DNA from: Arthrobacter sp. NicSoilB4
GTDB taxonomy: Bacteria; Actinomycetota; Actinomycetes; Actinomycetales; Micrococcaceae
Direction of reading: 5' to 3'
NCBI RefSeq assembly: GCF_019977335.1
Contig: NZ_AP024653.1
Coordinates: 2,790,001-2,854,000, forward strand
Length of the DNA stretch: 64,000 bases
Shown here: positions 33,755 to 43,361 of the stretch, piece by piece
How positions within the stretch are numbered: the stretch's first letter is position 1
Layout: the number at the start of each line of letters is the position of its first letter
The notes under the pieces: model-generated
Databases searched by the model: none
Told to the model about the DNA's origin: nothing
The model's input: the letters and a program-made list of their open reading frames with translations, nothing else
Made by a program: the position numbers and the translations under genes

Positions 33755-34813
33755 ATGATCACAGTTACTGACCTTCGCAAGGTCTACCAGCAGGGCAAGA
33801 AAGAGGTGGTGGCCCTCGACGGCGTCACTCTTTCGGTGCCTAAGGGCTCCATTCACGGCATCATCGGCCATTCAGGTGCCGGAAAGTCGACCCTGGTGCG
33901 CTGCCTGACCCTGCTGGACCGTCCGACGTCGGGCTCCGTCAGCATCGACGGCACCGAACTCAGTTCCGTGAAGGATTCGGAGATCCGTGCCGCCCGGCGC
34001 CGCATCGGCATGGTCTTCCAGCACGCGAACCTGATGGATTCCCGGACCGCGGCCGGCAACGTGGCGCATCCCCTTGAACTCGTGAAAACTCCGAAGGACA
34101 AGATCCGGACCCGGGTTGCCGAGCTCCTGAAGCTCGTTGGCCTCGAAGGGTTCGAAAATGCCTACCCCTCGCAGCTCTCAGGCGGCCAGCGCCAGCGTGT
34201 CGGCATCGCCCGGGCTCTGGCGTCCGATCCGGACGTGCTCCTGTGCGATGAGCCCACGTCGGCCCTGGACCCGGCCACCACGGAAGAAATCCTGGACCTG
34301 ATCCAGGACCTCACCAAGCGCCTGCAGCTCACCGTGCTGATCATCACGCACGAGATGAACGTCGTGAAGCGCGTGTGCGACTCCGTGTCGCTGCTCTCCG
34401 GCGGCCGCATCGTCGAACACGGTGCGCTGCGGGACGTCGCCGGCGACCTGGACAGCAAGCTCGCCAAGGCGCTGCTGCCGCTGCCGCCGTCCGAACCGCT
34501 GCCCGGTGCCCTGCAGCGCGGACCGGTCCTGGAGATCCTGTTCTCCGGCGACAGCGCCAAGGAACCCGTCCTTACCGGCGTCGCCCGGCATTTCGACATT
34601 GACATCAACGTCCTGGCCGGCAGCGTCGAAACCCTCGGGGGCCAGCAGTTCGGCCACCTGCGTGTCCAGCTGGCGGAAAACGCCGACGCTGACGCCGTGC
34701 TGGCCTACCTGCACGAGCGCGGCATCGGCGCGAAGCATTCGGTCCCCGCCACCGCCGGCTCCGCCCTTCCGGCCGCTGTCCTCGCCACCGGGGACCAGGG
34801 AGGTAACTCATGA
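33755..34813 (+). CDS. metN: Methionine ABC transporter, ATP-binding subunit
   Basis: 352 residues: the ATPase domain has Walker A GHSGAGKST, Q-loop MVFQHANLMDSRT, signature LSGGQRQRVGIARAL and Walker B LLCDEPTSALDP. A C-terminal NIL domain (about 260-335; RGPVLEILFSGDSAKEPVL, then GQQFGHLRVQL) senses methionine and shuts the transporter when cytoplasmic Met is high. The NIL domain separates MetN from other importers' ATPases. The stop overlaps metI as ATGA. It is the first gene of metNIQ, importing D/L-methionine and possibly derivatives. Confidence 0.94.
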   Translation: MITVTDLRKVYQQGKKEVVALDGVTLSVPKGSIHGIIGHSGAGKSTLVRCLTLLDRPTSGSVSIDGTELSSVKDSEIRAARRRIGMVFQHANLMDSRTAAGNVAHPLELVKTPKDKIRTRVAELLKLVGLEGFENAYPSQLSGGQRQRVGIARALASDPDVLLCDEPTSALDPATTEEILDLIQDLTKRLQLTVLIITHEMNVVKRVCDSVSLLSGGRIVEHGALRDVAGDLDSKLAKALLPLPPSEPLPGALQRGPVLEILFSGDSAKEPVLTGVARHFDIDINVLAGSVETLGGQQFGHLRVQLAENADADAVLAYLHERGIGAKHSVPATAGSALPAAVLATGDQGGNS

Positions 34814-35481
34814 ACGACATCTTCAGCAATCCCGTCCTGGCCAAGGCCCTGCCCGAAGCCATCATCGAAACCCTGCAGATGGTGGGGATCTCGTCCTTCT
34901 TCACCGTCCTGATCGGCCTGCCGCTGGGCGTTTTCCTGCACGTCTCCGCCCCTGGGGGGCTCCGCCCGATGCCGGTCACCAACCGGATCCTCAGCGACGT
35001 GATCGTCAACATCACCCGTTCCATCCCCTTCGCGATCCTGATGGTGGCGCTCATTCCGCTGGCCCGCGCCCTGACCGGCACCAGCCTCGGCCCGGTGGCC
35101 GCTTCGGTGTCACTCTCGATCGGCACCATCCCGTTCTTCGCCCGGCTGGTGGAAAACTGCCTGCGCGACGTGCACCACGGCAAGATCGACGCCGCCCAGG
35201 TGATGGGGTCCACCAAGATGCAGGTCATCAACAAGGTGATGCTGCGCGAATCCCTCCCCGCCCTCGTCGCGGCCGCCACCACTACCGTGGTCACCCTCGT
35301 GGGGTTCTCCGCGATGGCCGGCCTGGTCGGCGGCGGCGGCCTCGGCAAGCTCGCCTACAACTACGGCTTCCAGCGCTTCGATGTCACGGTCATGCTCGTC
35401 ACCATCGTGCTGATCATTGTCCTGGTCCAGGTCATCCAGCTCGTGGGCGAGCGGATTTCCCGCGGCCTCGACCACCGCTGA
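34810..35481 (+). CDS. metI: Methionine ABC transporter, permease subunit
   Basis: 223 residues with five membrane helices and the EAA-loop region that docks on the ATPase: ENCLRDVHHGKIDAAQVMGSTKMQVINKVML. SIPFAILMVALIPLARALTG and TTTVVTLVGFSAMAGLVGGGGLG are typical of MetI. The ATG at 34810 overlaps the metN stop, so the two are coupled. A GC-rich hairpin and 130 bp then separate it from metQ. Confidence 0.94.
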   Translation: MNDIFSNPVLAKALPEAIIETLQMVGISSFFTVLIGLPLGVFLHVSAPGGLRPMPVTNRILSDVIVNITRSIPFAILMVALIPLARALTGTSLGPVAASVSLSIGTIPFFARLVENCLRDVHHGKIDAAQVMGSTKMQVINKVMLRESLPALVAAATTTVVTLVGFSAMAGLVGGGGLGKLAYNYGFQRFDVTVMLVTIVLIIVLVQVIQLVGERISRGLDHR

Positions 35482-35510
35482 CGCCTCCTGGTTCCAGGGG
35501 CTACTGACAC

Positions 35511-35543
35511 CGGCAGGCTGGCCCAACCCCGGCCGGCCTGCCG
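35511..35543 (+). promoter_or_regulatory. Stem-loop between metI and metQ
   Basis: 13-bp arms (35511-35523 and 35531-35543) with a single G:U pair and a 7-nt loop, no U-run. A stem at this place can stabilise or process the operon mRNA and so set the ratio of MetQ to MetNI; that role is inference. Confidence 0.5.
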
Positions 35544-35645
35544 CTCCTTGCACCACCACTCCTGCAGCGGGTAGCCGCCCTCTGCATCTGCGCGGACCAC
35601 GGCGCCGACGTCGTGAATCCAGCTATTTCGAAAGGAACGCATCCA

Positions 35646-36488
35646 ATGCGTAAGTCACTCACCCTCCTGGCCACCGGCATTGTCACTGCCCTGGCGCTGA
35701 CGGCTTGCGGTGGTTCGTCCACCCCCAGCGCCCAGGTCACTGCCCTGGATCCGGCCAAGCCTTCCACGCTCTCGGTCGGCGCCAGCCCCGTGCCGCAGGC
35801 GAAGATCCTCGAATTCATCAACCAGGACCTCGCCCCCAAGGCCGGCCTGAAGCTGGACATCAAGGAAATCGAGGATTACCAGACGCCCAACACCGCACTC
35901 AGCGACGGCTCCCTGGACGCCAACTACTACCAGCACCTTCCCTGGTACGAAGATCAGGTCAAGACCAAGGGCTACAAGTTCGGGCACGGCGAGGGAATCC
36001 ACATCGAGCCCTACGCCGCGTTCTCCGAGAAGGTCAAGGACATCAAGGACATCCAGGACGGCGCCAAGGTGGCCATCACGAATGACCCGTCCAACCAGGT
36101 CCGCGCCCTCAAGGTCCTCCAGGTCGCCGGCCTGGTCAAGGACATCAAGGATGACTCCTCCGTGATCACGCTGACGGACGAGCAGAACCCGAAGAAGCTC
36201 AAGTTCTCCGAGAACCAGCCGGAACTGCTGATCAACGACCTCAAGGACCCGTCAGTCGACCTGGCCCTGATTAACGGCAACTTCATCCTCAAGGCCGGCC
36301 TGAGCACCAAGGACGCCCTCGCGGTGGAATCCGTGGAGAACAACCCCTACGCGAACTTCCTGGCCTGGCGTGAAGACTCCAAGGACGATGTGCGCATCAA
36401 GAAGCTCGACGAGCTCCTGCACTCCCCCGAGGTCAAGGCCTTCATCGAGAAGGAATGGCCCAACGGTGACGTGACCGTGGCGTTCTAG
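35646..36488 (+). CDS. metQ: Methionine-binding lipoprotein
   Basis: 280 residues of the NlpA/MetQ family. The lipobox LTACGG places the lipid-modified Cys at residue 21 after a short signal peptide. Family motifs include VGASPVPQAKILEFIN, LDANYYQHLPWYEDQ, AKVAITNDPSNQVRALKVLQ and ALINGNFILKAGL. It captures methionine outside the membrane and delivers it to MetNI. ATG 35646 has AAAGGAA upstream; GTG 35613 in the same frame would place extra residues before the signal peptide and is rejected. A perfect palindrome terminator follows. Confidence 0.94.
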   Translation: MRKSLTLLATGIVTALALTACGGSSTPSAQVTALDPAKPSTLSVGASPVPQAKILEFINQDLAPKAGLKLDIKEIEDYQTPNTALSDGSLDANYYQHLPWYEDQVKTKGYKFGHGEGIHIEPYAAFSEKVKDIKDIQDGAKVAITNDPSNQVRALKVLQVAGLVKDIKDDSSVITLTDEQNPKKLKFSENQPELLINDLKDPSVDLALINGNFILKAGLSTKDALAVESVENNPYANFLAWREDSKDDVRIKKLDELLHSPEVKAFIEKEWPNGDVTVAF

Positions 36489-36513
36489 TCCCCGGTTCGA
36501 TATCCGCTTAACC

Positions 36514-36547
36514 ACTTAGGGCACCCGCCGCGGCGGGTGCCCTAAGT
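36514..36547. terminator. 34-bp perfect palindrome terminator between metQ and hemL
   Basis: 36514-36530 is fully complementary to 36531-36547, followed by ATTTAA on the plus side and preceded by GGTTAAG. It lies between convergent genes and should act in both directions. Confidence 0.8.
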
Positions 36548-36597
36548 ATTTAACGACGGCGCCGGAACTGGCGCCTGTGGCTTTGCCCCCTCCGGGG

Positions 36598-37929
36598 TCA
36601 GGCCTTCGCGGCGGCCGCGGCCTTCGCGGCGGCCGGCAGGGCGTCGAAGATCCGGTTCATCGCCGCGTCGTCGTGCGCGGCGGACAGGAACCAGGCTTCG
36701 AAGACCGACGGGGGCAGGTAGACCCCGGAGTCCAGCATGGAGTGGAAGAACGGCGCGTAGCGGAAAACTTCTTGGGCCTGGGCGTCGTCGTAGTTGTGCA
36801 CACCGCGGGCGGAAGTTCCGAACGCCACGGAGAACAGGTTCCCGGCGCGCTGGATGGAGTGGTCCACGCCCGCCGAGTCCAGCGCCGAGGACAACGCGGC
36901 GGAGAGTTCCAGGGACCGTGCGTCGACGAAGGAGTAGACCTCTGCGGTGGCGTTCGTGAGGGTCGCGACGCCGGCGGCCATGGCCACCGGGTTTCCGGAG
37001 AGCGTTCCGGCCTGGTACACCGGGCCCAGCGGTGCGAGGTAGTCCATGACCTCGGCGCGGCCGCCGAGGGCCGCCGCCGGCATGCCCCCGCCGATCACCT
37101 TGCCGAAAGTCAGCAGGTCCGGGGCCCAGGGCTCGGCGGCGCCGGCCGCCCCGCCGGTCAGGCCCCAGTAGCCCGAGTAGCCGGTGCGGAAGCCGGTGAG
37201 GACCTCGTCGAGGATCAGCAGGGCGCCGTGTTCGCGGGTAATTCGCGACAGGCCGGCGTTGAAGCCCTCGCCCGGGGTGACCACGCCCATGTTGGCCGGC
37301 GCCGCCTCCGTGATGACGGCGGCAATGCTGTCGCCGTGCTTGGCGAAGGCGGCCTCGACGGCGTCGAGGTCGTTGTAGGGCAGCACGAGGGTCTCGGCAG
37401 CCGTGGCGGCCGTGACCCCGGCCGAGCCCGGCAGCGCTAGCGTCGCGAGGCCGGAGCCCGCAGCGGCGAGGAGCCCGTCCAGGTGGCCGTGGTAGCAGCC
37501 GGCGAACTTGATGATGAGGTTCCGGCCGGTGAAGCCGCGGGCAAGCCGGACGGCGGTCATGGTCGCCTCGGTGCCGGTGGAGACCATGCGGACGCGCTCG
37601 GCGGCCGGGACGCGCTCCTGGACGATCGCGGCGAGATTGGCCTCATCCGGGGTCGACGCACCGAAAGACAGCCCGCGGTCGACGGCGGCGTGCACGGCGG
37701 CGAGGACGGCCGGGTGGGCATGTCCCAGCAGCGCCGGGCCCCAGGAGCAGACCAGGTCGACATACTCGGCGCCGTCGGCGTCGGTCAGGTACGGACCCTT
37801 CGCGGAGACCATAAAACGCGGGGTCCCGCCGACGGAGCCGAAGGCGCGGACCGGGGAGTTGACGCCGCCCGGCATCAGCTGGCGGGCGCGGTCGAAGAGT
37901 TCCTCGTTGCGAGGATGGCTGGAAGTCAT
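36598..37929 (-). CDS. hemL: Glutamate-1-semialdehyde 2,1-aminomutase
   Basis: 443 residues of a class III aminotransferase that turns glutamate-1-semialdehyde into 5-aminolevulinate, the second committed step of the C5 heme route. The PLP Lys is K277 in [27 protein letters not shown] opens the protein, and [15 protein letters not shown] and EVLTGFR are family motifs. The C-terminus is a short Ala-rich run. AGGAA lies 3 nt before ATG 37929. It is the last gene of the heme cluster, separated from the LLM oxidoreductase by a 72-bp tandem repeat rather than an overlap, so it may have its own promoter. Confidence 0.95.
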   Translation of the reverse strand: MTSSHPRNEELFDRARQLMPGGVNSPVRAFGSVGGTPRFMVSAKGPYLTDADGAEYVDLVCSWGPALLGHAHPAVLAAVHAAVDRGLSFGASTPDEANLAAIVQERVPAAERVRMVSTGTEATMTAVRLARGFTGRNLIIKFAGCYHGHLDGLLAAAGSGLATLALPGSAGVTAATAAETLVLPYNDLDAVEAAFAKHGDSIAAVITEAAPANMGVVTPGEGFNAGLSRITREHGALLILDEVLTGFRTGYSGYWGLTGGAAGAAEPWAPDLLTFGKVIGGGMPAAALGGRAEVMDYLAPLGPVYQAGTLSGNPVAMAAGVATLTNATAEVYSFVDARSLELSAALSSALDSAGVDHSIQRAGNLFSVAFGTSARGVHNYDDAQAQEVFRYAPFFHSMLDSGVYLPPSVFEAWFLSAAHDDAAMNRIFDALPAAAKAAAAAKA

Positions 37930-37945
37930 GGTTCCTATTCTTTCA

Positions 37946-38017
37946 GTTCAGTCCGGGGGCGCAGTTCAGTCCGGGAGCGCGGTTCAGTCCCGGAGCTCGG
38001 TTCAGTGCCGGGGCCCG
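37946..38017 (-). repeat. Four 18-bp tandem repeats spanning the LLM gene stop
   Basis: Units start at 37946, 37964, 37982 and 38000, each GTTCAGTCCGGG-like with a few changes. On the minus strand every unit contains ACTGAA, and because 18 is a multiple of three each copy carries an in-frame TGA. The first of these is the actual stop of the LLM oxidoreductase gene. Confidence 0.85.
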
Positions 38018-39105
38018 GCCAGCAGGGTGGCCACCCGGGGGGCCACCTCGGTGCCGAACAGCTCGATCGAGCGCATCATCGCCTTGTGCGGCAGGGTTCC
38101 GTTGCTGTATTTGAGGTCGAAGCGGTCCACGCCGAGGTTCTTCTTGAGCAGTGCGATCTTCGCGGCGACGGTGTCCGGGGATCCGACGTAGAGGGCACCC
38201 TCGGGCGTGCACATGGCGTCGAACTCGGCCCGGTTGCCCGGACCCCAGCCGCGCTCGGCGCCGATCAGGTTGCGTTGTCCGAGCCAGTGCGGGAAGAACT
38301 CCTCCCGCGCCTCCTCGTCGGTCTCGGCAATGTGTCCGGGTGAATGCGTGGCCATCTGCTGCATCGTGTGCCCGTACTTGGCCATCGCCTCGCGGTAGAG
38401 GTTCGCCAGCGGGCCGAAGGACCGTGGCTGTCCGCCGATGATCGCGAAGATGATCGGATAGCCGTACTCGGCGCACCGCAGCACCGACTCGGGCGTGCCG
38501 CCGACGCCGATCCAGGCCGGCAGGAGGTGGTGCTCCAGCGGCGGGTAGGCAATGAGCCCGTTGATGGCGGGACGCGTGCGGCCTTCCCAGTGGATGGGTT
38601 TCTGGGCGCGGGCCTTGTCGAAGAGCTCGAGCTTCTCCTCGAACAGGACCTCGTAGTCGGCCAGGTCGAGGCCGAAGAGCGGGAAGGACTCAACGAAGGA
38701 GCCGCGGCCCAGCATGACCTCGGCCCGGCCGTTGGAGATGGCGTCGACGGTGGAGAAGCGCTGGAATACCCTGATCGGGTCATCGGAGCTGAGGACGGTC
38801 ACGGCTGAGCCGAGCCGGATGTGCTTGGTCCGGGCGGCCGCCGCGGCGAGGAACACCTCGGGGGCGGAGACTGCGAAGTCGCGGCGGTGGTGTTCCCCCA
38901 CGCCGAAGGCATGGAGCCCCACCTCATCCGCCAGTTCAGCCTGTTCCAGCAGCTGCCGCAGCACCTGGGCGTGCGGGACGGGGTGCCCGTCGGGGAAGAC
39001 CCCCACGTCGCCGAAAGTGTTCAATCCCAGCAGGATGCGCCCGGGGCCCACGGGCGCCGTCGGGTTCGCCCCGGCTGCCGGGTCGGGGGTTGTCGCGTTG
39101 TTCAT
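38002..39105 (-). CDS. LLM-class flavin-dependent oxidoreductase (luciferase-like)
   Basis: 367 residues of the bacterial luciferase-like monooxygenase fold, which uses FMN or F420. Visible family stretches are GLHAFGVGEHHRRDFAVSAP, RTKHIRLGSAVTVLSSDDPIRV, FSTVDAISNGRAEVMLGRG and PAWIGVGGTPESVLRCAEYGYP. The substrate is unknown. ATG 39105 shares a base with the hemB stop (TGATG) and GGAGTCCTG provides the ribosome site, so it is co-translated with hemB. A role in heme or porphyrin metabolism is suggested only by this position; similar genes occur in many unrelated places. Confidence 0.88.
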   Translation of the reverse strand: MNNATTPDPAAGANPTAPVGPGRILLGLNTFGDVGVFPDGHPVPHAQVLRQLLEQAELADEVGLHAFGVGEHHRRDFAVSAPEVFLAAAAARTKHIRLGSAVTVLSSDDPIRVFQRFSTVDAISNGRAEVMLGRGSFVESFPLFGLDLADYEVLFEEKLELFDKARAQKPIHWEGRTRPAINGLIAYPPLEHHLLPAWIGVGGTPESVLRCAEYGYPIIFAIIGGQPRSFGPLANLYREAMAKYGHTMQQMATHSPGHIAETDEEAREEFFPHWLGQRNLIGAERGWGPGNRAEFDAMCTPEGALYVGSPDTVAAKIALLKKNLGVDRFDLKYSNGTLPHKAMMRSIELFGTEVAPRVATLLAGPRH

Positions 39106-40085
39106 CAGGACTCCTTCAGCCAGCCGGCGAGTTCGCTCGCCCAGTAGGTCAGGACCATGTTGGCCCCGGCCCGCTTGATGCCCAGCACGGATTCGGTGAC
39201 CGCGGCGCGGCGGTCGATCCAGCCGTGGGCGGCGGCGGCCTCGATCATGGAGTACTCACCGGAGATCTGGTAGGCGGCCACCGGGACGGGACTCATGGCG
39301 GCGACGTCGGCGAGGATGTCGAGGTAGCTCATGGCGGGCTTCACCATGACCATGTCGGCGCCTTCCTCGACGTCCAGCTCCACTTCGAGGATCGCTTCGC
39401 GGCGGTTGGCCGCGTCCATCTGGTAGGTGCGGCGGTCGCCCTTGAGCTGCGAGTCGACGGCCTCGCGGAACGGGCCATAGAACGCCGAGGCGTATTTCGC
39501 GGCATAGGCGATGACGGCGGTGTTGGCGTGGCCGGCGTCTTCGAGCGCCTGCCGGATCACACCGATTTGGCCGTCCATCATCCCGGACGGGCCGAGCACG
39601 TGCGCGCCGGCCTCCGCCTGGGCCACGGCCATCTGGCCGTAGATCTCCAGCGTGGCGTCGTTGTCCACGTAGCCGTTGGCATCGAGGACGCCGCAGTGCC
39701 CGTGGTCGGTGAATTCGTCCAAGCAGACGTCGCTCATGATGACCAACTCGTCCCCGACCTCGGCGCGGACGTCGCGGATGGCCTTGTTCAGCACGCCGTC
39801 GGGGTCGAGAGAGGCAGTGCCGGCGGCGTCGCGGACGGCCGGGATTCCAAAGAGCATGATGCCGCCGACGCCGAGCTGCACGGCTTCGGCAGCGGCGCGC
39901 TTCAGCGTATCCGTGGTGTGCTGCTGCACGCCGGGCATCGAGGCAATGGGGTTCGGCTCCGTCAGGCCCTCGCGGATGAAAGCGGGCAGGATGAGTTCCG
40001 CGGCCGAGAGACGGTGTTCGGCCGTGAGCCGGCGCATGGCAGGGGTGGTGCGCAGCCGGCGGGGGCGGTGGGTCGGGAAGCTCAT
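39105..40085 (-). CDS. hemB: Delta-aminolevulinic acid dehydratase (porphobilinogen synthase)
   Basis: 326 residues. HemB condenses two 5-aminolevulinates to porphobilinogen. Signatures are [20 protein letters not shown] at the start, [18 protein letters not shown] (metal-site region, keeping only some of the Cys of zinc enzymes), [19 protein letters not shown] with the first active-site Lys, and [18 protein letters not shown] with the Schiff-base Lys. ATG 40085 overlaps the hemD stop as ATGA. The cysteine pattern suggests a Mg- rather than Zn-dependent form, which is an inference. Confidence 0.95.
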   Translation of the reverse strand: MSFPTHRPRRLRTTPAMRRLTAEHRLSAAELILPAFIREGLTEPNPIASMPGVQQHTTDTLKRAAAEAVQLGVGGIMLFGIPAVRDAAGTASLDPDGVLNKAIRDVRAEVGDELVIMSDVCLDEFTDHGHCGVLDANGYVDNDATLEIYGQMAVAQAEAGAHVLGPSGMMDGQIGVIRQALEDAGHANTAVIAYAAKYASAFYGPFREAVDSQLKGDRRTYQMDAANRREAILEVELDVEEGADMVMVKPAMSYLDILADVAAMSPVPVAAYQISGEYSMIEAAAAHGWIDRRAAVTESVLGIKRAGANMVLTYWASELAGWLKES

Positions 40086-41047
40086 ATGGTGTCCTTTGCT
40101 GGGGGCTCTGCGACTGGCTGATGAGGTGGGGACGGTTGGCCGGCCAGGGCCCGGACGACTGCGGCCACCAGGCCGGAGGCGGTGGGTTCCTCGGCGATGG
40201 AGGCGACGGTGAGGCCGAGCGACTCTGCCTCGGCGGCGGTCGACCGTCCGATCGCCACGAAGCGGCAGGCGCCCAGCGGGGCGAGGTCCTCGTGGATGCG
40301 CCGGGCTGCACTGGGGGAAGCGGCGACGACGGCGTCCAGCCGGCCGGCGCCGATTTCAGCCTTCGCCTGGTCCGGGGTGAGCACGGGTGCCACGTTGTCC
40401 AGCTGTGCTCCGTTGTCCAGCTGCGCTGGGGCCCACGTTTCCGCTGCCGGGTGGCACGCGGCGAGGCTGCGGCGCGGGTCTGCCGGGTAATCCACGGTGC
40501 GGTATGCGGTCACGGCCTGGACGAAGGCGCCCCGGGCCTCCAGCCCGCGGCGAAGCCGGGGGTCGGCGATGTCGGCCTGCGGCAGGAGCACGCTGCCTTG
40601 GTATTCGGGCCAGATTTCGACCAATCCCGCGCCGGACTGCTGCCCGGTCGGCGCCAGGTCGACGGCGACTCCGCGGGATTCCAGGAAGCGGCGGGTCGCG
40701 GGTCCGATCGCCGCCACGAGGAGGCTGCCGGGAAGCCAGCCGCTGAGGGTTGTGCCCCGCTCGGCGGCCTTGGCCTCCAGCGCCTGGACCGTGGTCACGC
40801 TGCTGACCACCAGCCAGGCGTAGGCGCCGGCGCCGAGGGCGTCGAAGGCCACGTCGAGGGAGTGCTGGTCGCTGGCGAGTTCGAAGTCGATGAGCGGCAG
40901 CAGCAGCGGCTCGGCACCGGCGTCGCGCAGGGCGGTGACGAGCTCCGCTGCGCGGTCCGGGTTGCGGGCAACGAGGACCCGGGCGCCGTCGGGTGTCCTC
41001 ATACCGGGCTGCCCGTCGTCTGCGTTTCGGGCGCTGTGCCGTCCCAT
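40082..41047 (-). CDS. hemD: Uroporphyrinogen-III synthase
   Basis: 321 residues with the two-domain HemD layout: [33 protein letters not shown] at the start of domain 1, [32 protein letters not shown], then AYRTVDYP and [20 protein letters not shown] in domain 2. The enzyme closes hydroxymethylbilane with inversion of ring D. Sequence conservation in this family is low, but the position between hemC and hemB is decisive. ATG 41047 is used; ATG 41002 just before [11 protein letters not shown] is an equally good start. Confidence 0.9.
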   Translation of the reverse strand: MGRHSARNADDGQPGMRTPDGARVLVARNPDRAAELVTALRDAGAEPLLLPLIDFELASDQHSLDVAFDALGAGAYAWLVVSSVTTVQALEAKAAERGTTLSGWLPGSLLVAAIGPATRRFLESRGVAVDLAPTGQQSGAGLVEIWPEYQGSVLLPQADIADPRLRRGLEARGAFVQAVTAYRTVDYPADPRRSLAACHPAAETWAPAQLDNGAQLDNVAPVLTPDQAKAEIGAGRLDAVVAASPSAARRIHEDLAPLGACRFVAIGRSTAAEAESLGLTVASIAEEPTASGLVAAVVRALAGQPSPPHQPVAEPPAKDTI

Positions 41048-41067
41048 GAACTAATGGATTCCGCGGT

Positions 41068-42066
41068 TCAGGAAGCGGCCAGGTCCGCGATGTCGGCGGC
41101 GCCGCGGGCCAGCAGGACTTCGGCGAGCTCAATCCCGAGCAGGGTTGCCCCGACTTCGGTCAGTCCGTCCGTGGCCTTCTTGTCCCGGACAGAGGCGGTT
41201 CCGTCGACGGCGCAGACCACGGCCTCGAGGTGCAGGAGGCTGCCCTTGCGGTAGGCGTACGCGCCCACCGGCGCGGCGCAGCCGGCTTCCAGCCGGGCCA
41301 GGAGCGCCCGCTCGGCGGTGACGGCGAGCCGGGTGTCGGGATCGTCGAGGGCGGCGAGGGCCTGCGCCAGCACACCCTGCGAGCCTTCGGTGGATCCCGC
41401 CTTGCGCGGCGCATCGGCGGAACGGCATTCGATCGCGAGGGACCCCTGCCCGGCGGCGGGCAGCATGACCTCGGTTTCGAGGTACTCGCTGACCGCGTCG
41501 AGCCGGCCAATCCGGTGCAGGCCGGCAGCGGCGAGCACGACGGCGTCGAGATCGCAGCTCTTGCCTTCCACCACGGCGTCGGTGGTGTTGCCCGGCAGCC
41601 CGGGGACGCGGCCGAGCCGGGTGTCCACGTTGCCGCGGATGTCCCGGATGTCCAGGTCGGGACGGGCGGCGCGGAGCTGGGCCGCGCGTCGCGGGGAACC
41701 CGTGCCGACGGTGGCGCCGGTGGGCAGGTCGGCGAGCTTGAGCCCGTCGCGGGCGCAGAGCACATCCCGGACGTCGACGCGTTTCGGCGTGGCGGCGAGG
41801 GTCAGCCCGAGGGCCGGACCGGTGGGCAGGTCCTTGAGCGAATGCACGGCCACGTCGCATTTGTCCTGCAGCAGCGCGTCGCGCAGGGCCGCGACGAAGA
41901 CGCCTGTGCCGCCCATCTGGGACAACGAGCCCTTGAGGACATCGCCGTCGGTGCGGATGTGGACCAGCTCGACCGGGAACCCGCCGACGGCGGCAAGCTG
42001 GTCGGCGGTCTGCTGCGTCTGGGTGAGCGCCAGTTTGCTGGCGCGGGTCCCGATCCTGACAGTCAT
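41068..42066 (-). CDS. hemC: Porphobilinogen deaminase (hydroxymethylbilane synthase)
   Basis: 332 residues. The N-terminus MTVRIGTRASKLALTQTQQ and the motifs VAVHSLKDLPT, GTGSPRRAAQLRAARPDL and IRGNVDTRL are diagnostic. The dipyrromethane cofactor Cys is C263 in LEAGCAAPVGAYA. It joins four porphobilinogens into hydroxymethylbilane. ATG 42066 overlaps the hemH stop (ATGA). A 20-bp gap separates it from hemD. Confidence 0.96.
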   Translation of the reverse strand: MTVRIGTRASKLALTQTQQTADQLAAVGGFPVELVHIRTDGDVLKGSLSQMGGTGVFVAALRDALLQDKCDVAVHSLKDLPTGPALGLTLAATPKRVDVRDVLCARDGLKLADLPTGATVGTGSPRRAAQLRAARPDLDIRDIRGNVDTRLGRVPGLPGNTTDAVVEGKSCDLDAVVLAAAGLHRIGRLDAVSEYLETEVMLPAAGQGSLAIECRSADAPRKAGSTEGSQGVLAQALAALDDPDTRLAVTAERALLARLEAGCAAPVGAYAYRKGSLLHLEAVVCAVDGTASVRDKKATDGLTEVGATLLGIELAEVLLARGAADIADLAAS

Positions 42067-43361
42067 GATGCGTCCTGGCCTGCCGGAGCCGAAGAGCCTG
42101 CCGGAGCGGACGCGCCTGATGCGGCGGAGGCCGCCGGGTAGGGGTCATGGCCGGTCCCGACCGTGGTGTCGGCTCCTGCGATGGTGGGCTTTTCGCCGCG
42201 GAAGTTGGCGCAGCAGCCCGGCCGGCAGACGTCGTACCAGGGTCCGAGGTTGGTCAGGTGCGGCCGGTCGGCGATGTTGTTGGCGGCGGTCCGCTCGCAG
42301 ATCAGGTCCACGATTCCGCCGACGAACTTGCGGTGCGTCCCGGGCGTGGGGACGCGGCTCGCGGCGAGCCCCAGCCTGGCGCAGGTCTCCAGGGCTTCGG
42401 TGTCGAGGTCCCAGACCACTTCCATGTGGTCGCTGACGAAGCCGAGCGGCACGATCACGATGCCCTTCACGCCCTTGCCGGCGAGTTCCTCGATGGCGTC
42501 GTTGATGTCCGGTTCCAGCCACGGCACTTGCGGGGCACCGGAGCGGGACTGGTAGACGAGGGACCAGGGGGCAGTATCGCCGCTCTCGGCTTCCACCCGG
42601 CGGATGACCTCCGTGCCTGTCGCGAGGTGCTGCGCGACATATGCGGAGTCCTCCTCGAAGTGGCGCGGTTCGGCGTCGGAGCGGCCGGCCGCCTCGGCGT
42701 CACGGGTGGGGATCGAGTGCGTGGCAAACACGATGTGCACCGGCGCGTCGGGCGTGCCGTCCGCGGCCAGCTTGGCCCGGACCTCGGCGAGGCCGGCGGC
42801 TGTGCCTTCGATGAACGGCTCGACGAAGCCCGGGTGGTCAAAGTACTGGCGGACCTTGTCCACCTCAAGTTTGCCGTCCAGTCCGGATTCGGTCAGCGCG
42901 ATGCCGATATCCTCGCGGTACTGGCGGCAGCTGGAGTAGCAGGAGTAGGCGCTGGTGGTGACCATGAGGACCTTTCGGTGCCCGGCGTCGTGGATCTCCT
43001 GAAGGGTCTGCGGGATGTAGGGGGCCCAGTTGCGGTTGCCCCAGAACACCGGCAGATCGATCGCGCGTGCCGCGAGCTCGGCCTCGATGCCGGCCTTGAG
43101 CTCCCGGTTCTGCTGGTTGATCGGGCTGATGCCGCCGTTGGCGCGGTAGTGGTGCGAGACCTCTTCGAGCCGCTCGTCCGGGATGCCGCGGCCGCGGGTG
43201 ACGTTGCGCAGGAACGGGATCACGTCGTCCTGGCCTTCGGGCCCGCCGAAGGAGGCGAGCAGGACGGCGTCGTACTCCTTGGGAGCCATCCGGCCGGCTT
43301 CGGTCACCTCATTGACGGCAGTGGCGGCGGTGGCAGTTTCCTGCGGATCGAGCGGGCTCAT
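42063..43361 (-). CDS. hemH: Ferrochelatase (coproporphyrin type)
   Basis: 432 residues from ATG 43361, which overlaps the chdC stop as ATGA. Motifs: VLLASFGGPEGQDDVIPFL at the start, YCSCR-like CYSSCRQYREDI, IVFATHSIPTRDAE, VYQSRSGAPQVPWLEPDIND and PLGFVSDHMEVVWDLD. Near the C-terminus WYDVCRPGCCANF and an earlier ICER Cys match the [2Fe-2S] cluster site of actinobacterial ferrochelatases. With chdC next to it, the physiological reaction should be iron insertion into coproporphyrin III (CpfC) rather than protoporphyrin. The last 30 residues are an Ala/Gly/Ser tail. The longer frame upstream overlaps chdC and is rejected. Confidence 0.94.
   Translation of the reverse strand: MSPLDPQETATAATAVNEVTEAGRMAPKEYDAVLLASFGGPEGQDDVIPFLRNVTRGRGIPDERLEEVSHHYRANGGISPINQQNRELKAGIEAELAARAIDLPVFWGNRNWAPYIPQTLQEIHDAGHRKVLMVTTSAYSCYSSCRQYREDIGIALTESGLDGKLEVDKVRQYFDHPGFVEPFIEGTAAGLAEVRAKLAADGTPDAPVHIVFATHSIPTRDAEAAGRSDAEPRHFEEDSAYVAQHLATGTEVIRRVEAESGDTAPWSLVYQSRSGAPQVPWLEPDINDAIEELAGKGVKGIVIVPLGFVSDHMEVVWDLDTEALETCARLGLAASRVPTPGTHRKFVGGIVDLICERTAANNIADRPHLTNLGPWYDVCRPGCCANFRGEKPTIAGADTTVGTGHDPYPAASAASGASAPAGSSAPAGQDAS

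Noticed and set aside
37946..38017. CRISPR-like array
   Set aside because: The 18-bp units are directly adjacent with no spacers and only four copies; no cas genes are near. It is a simple tandem repeat.
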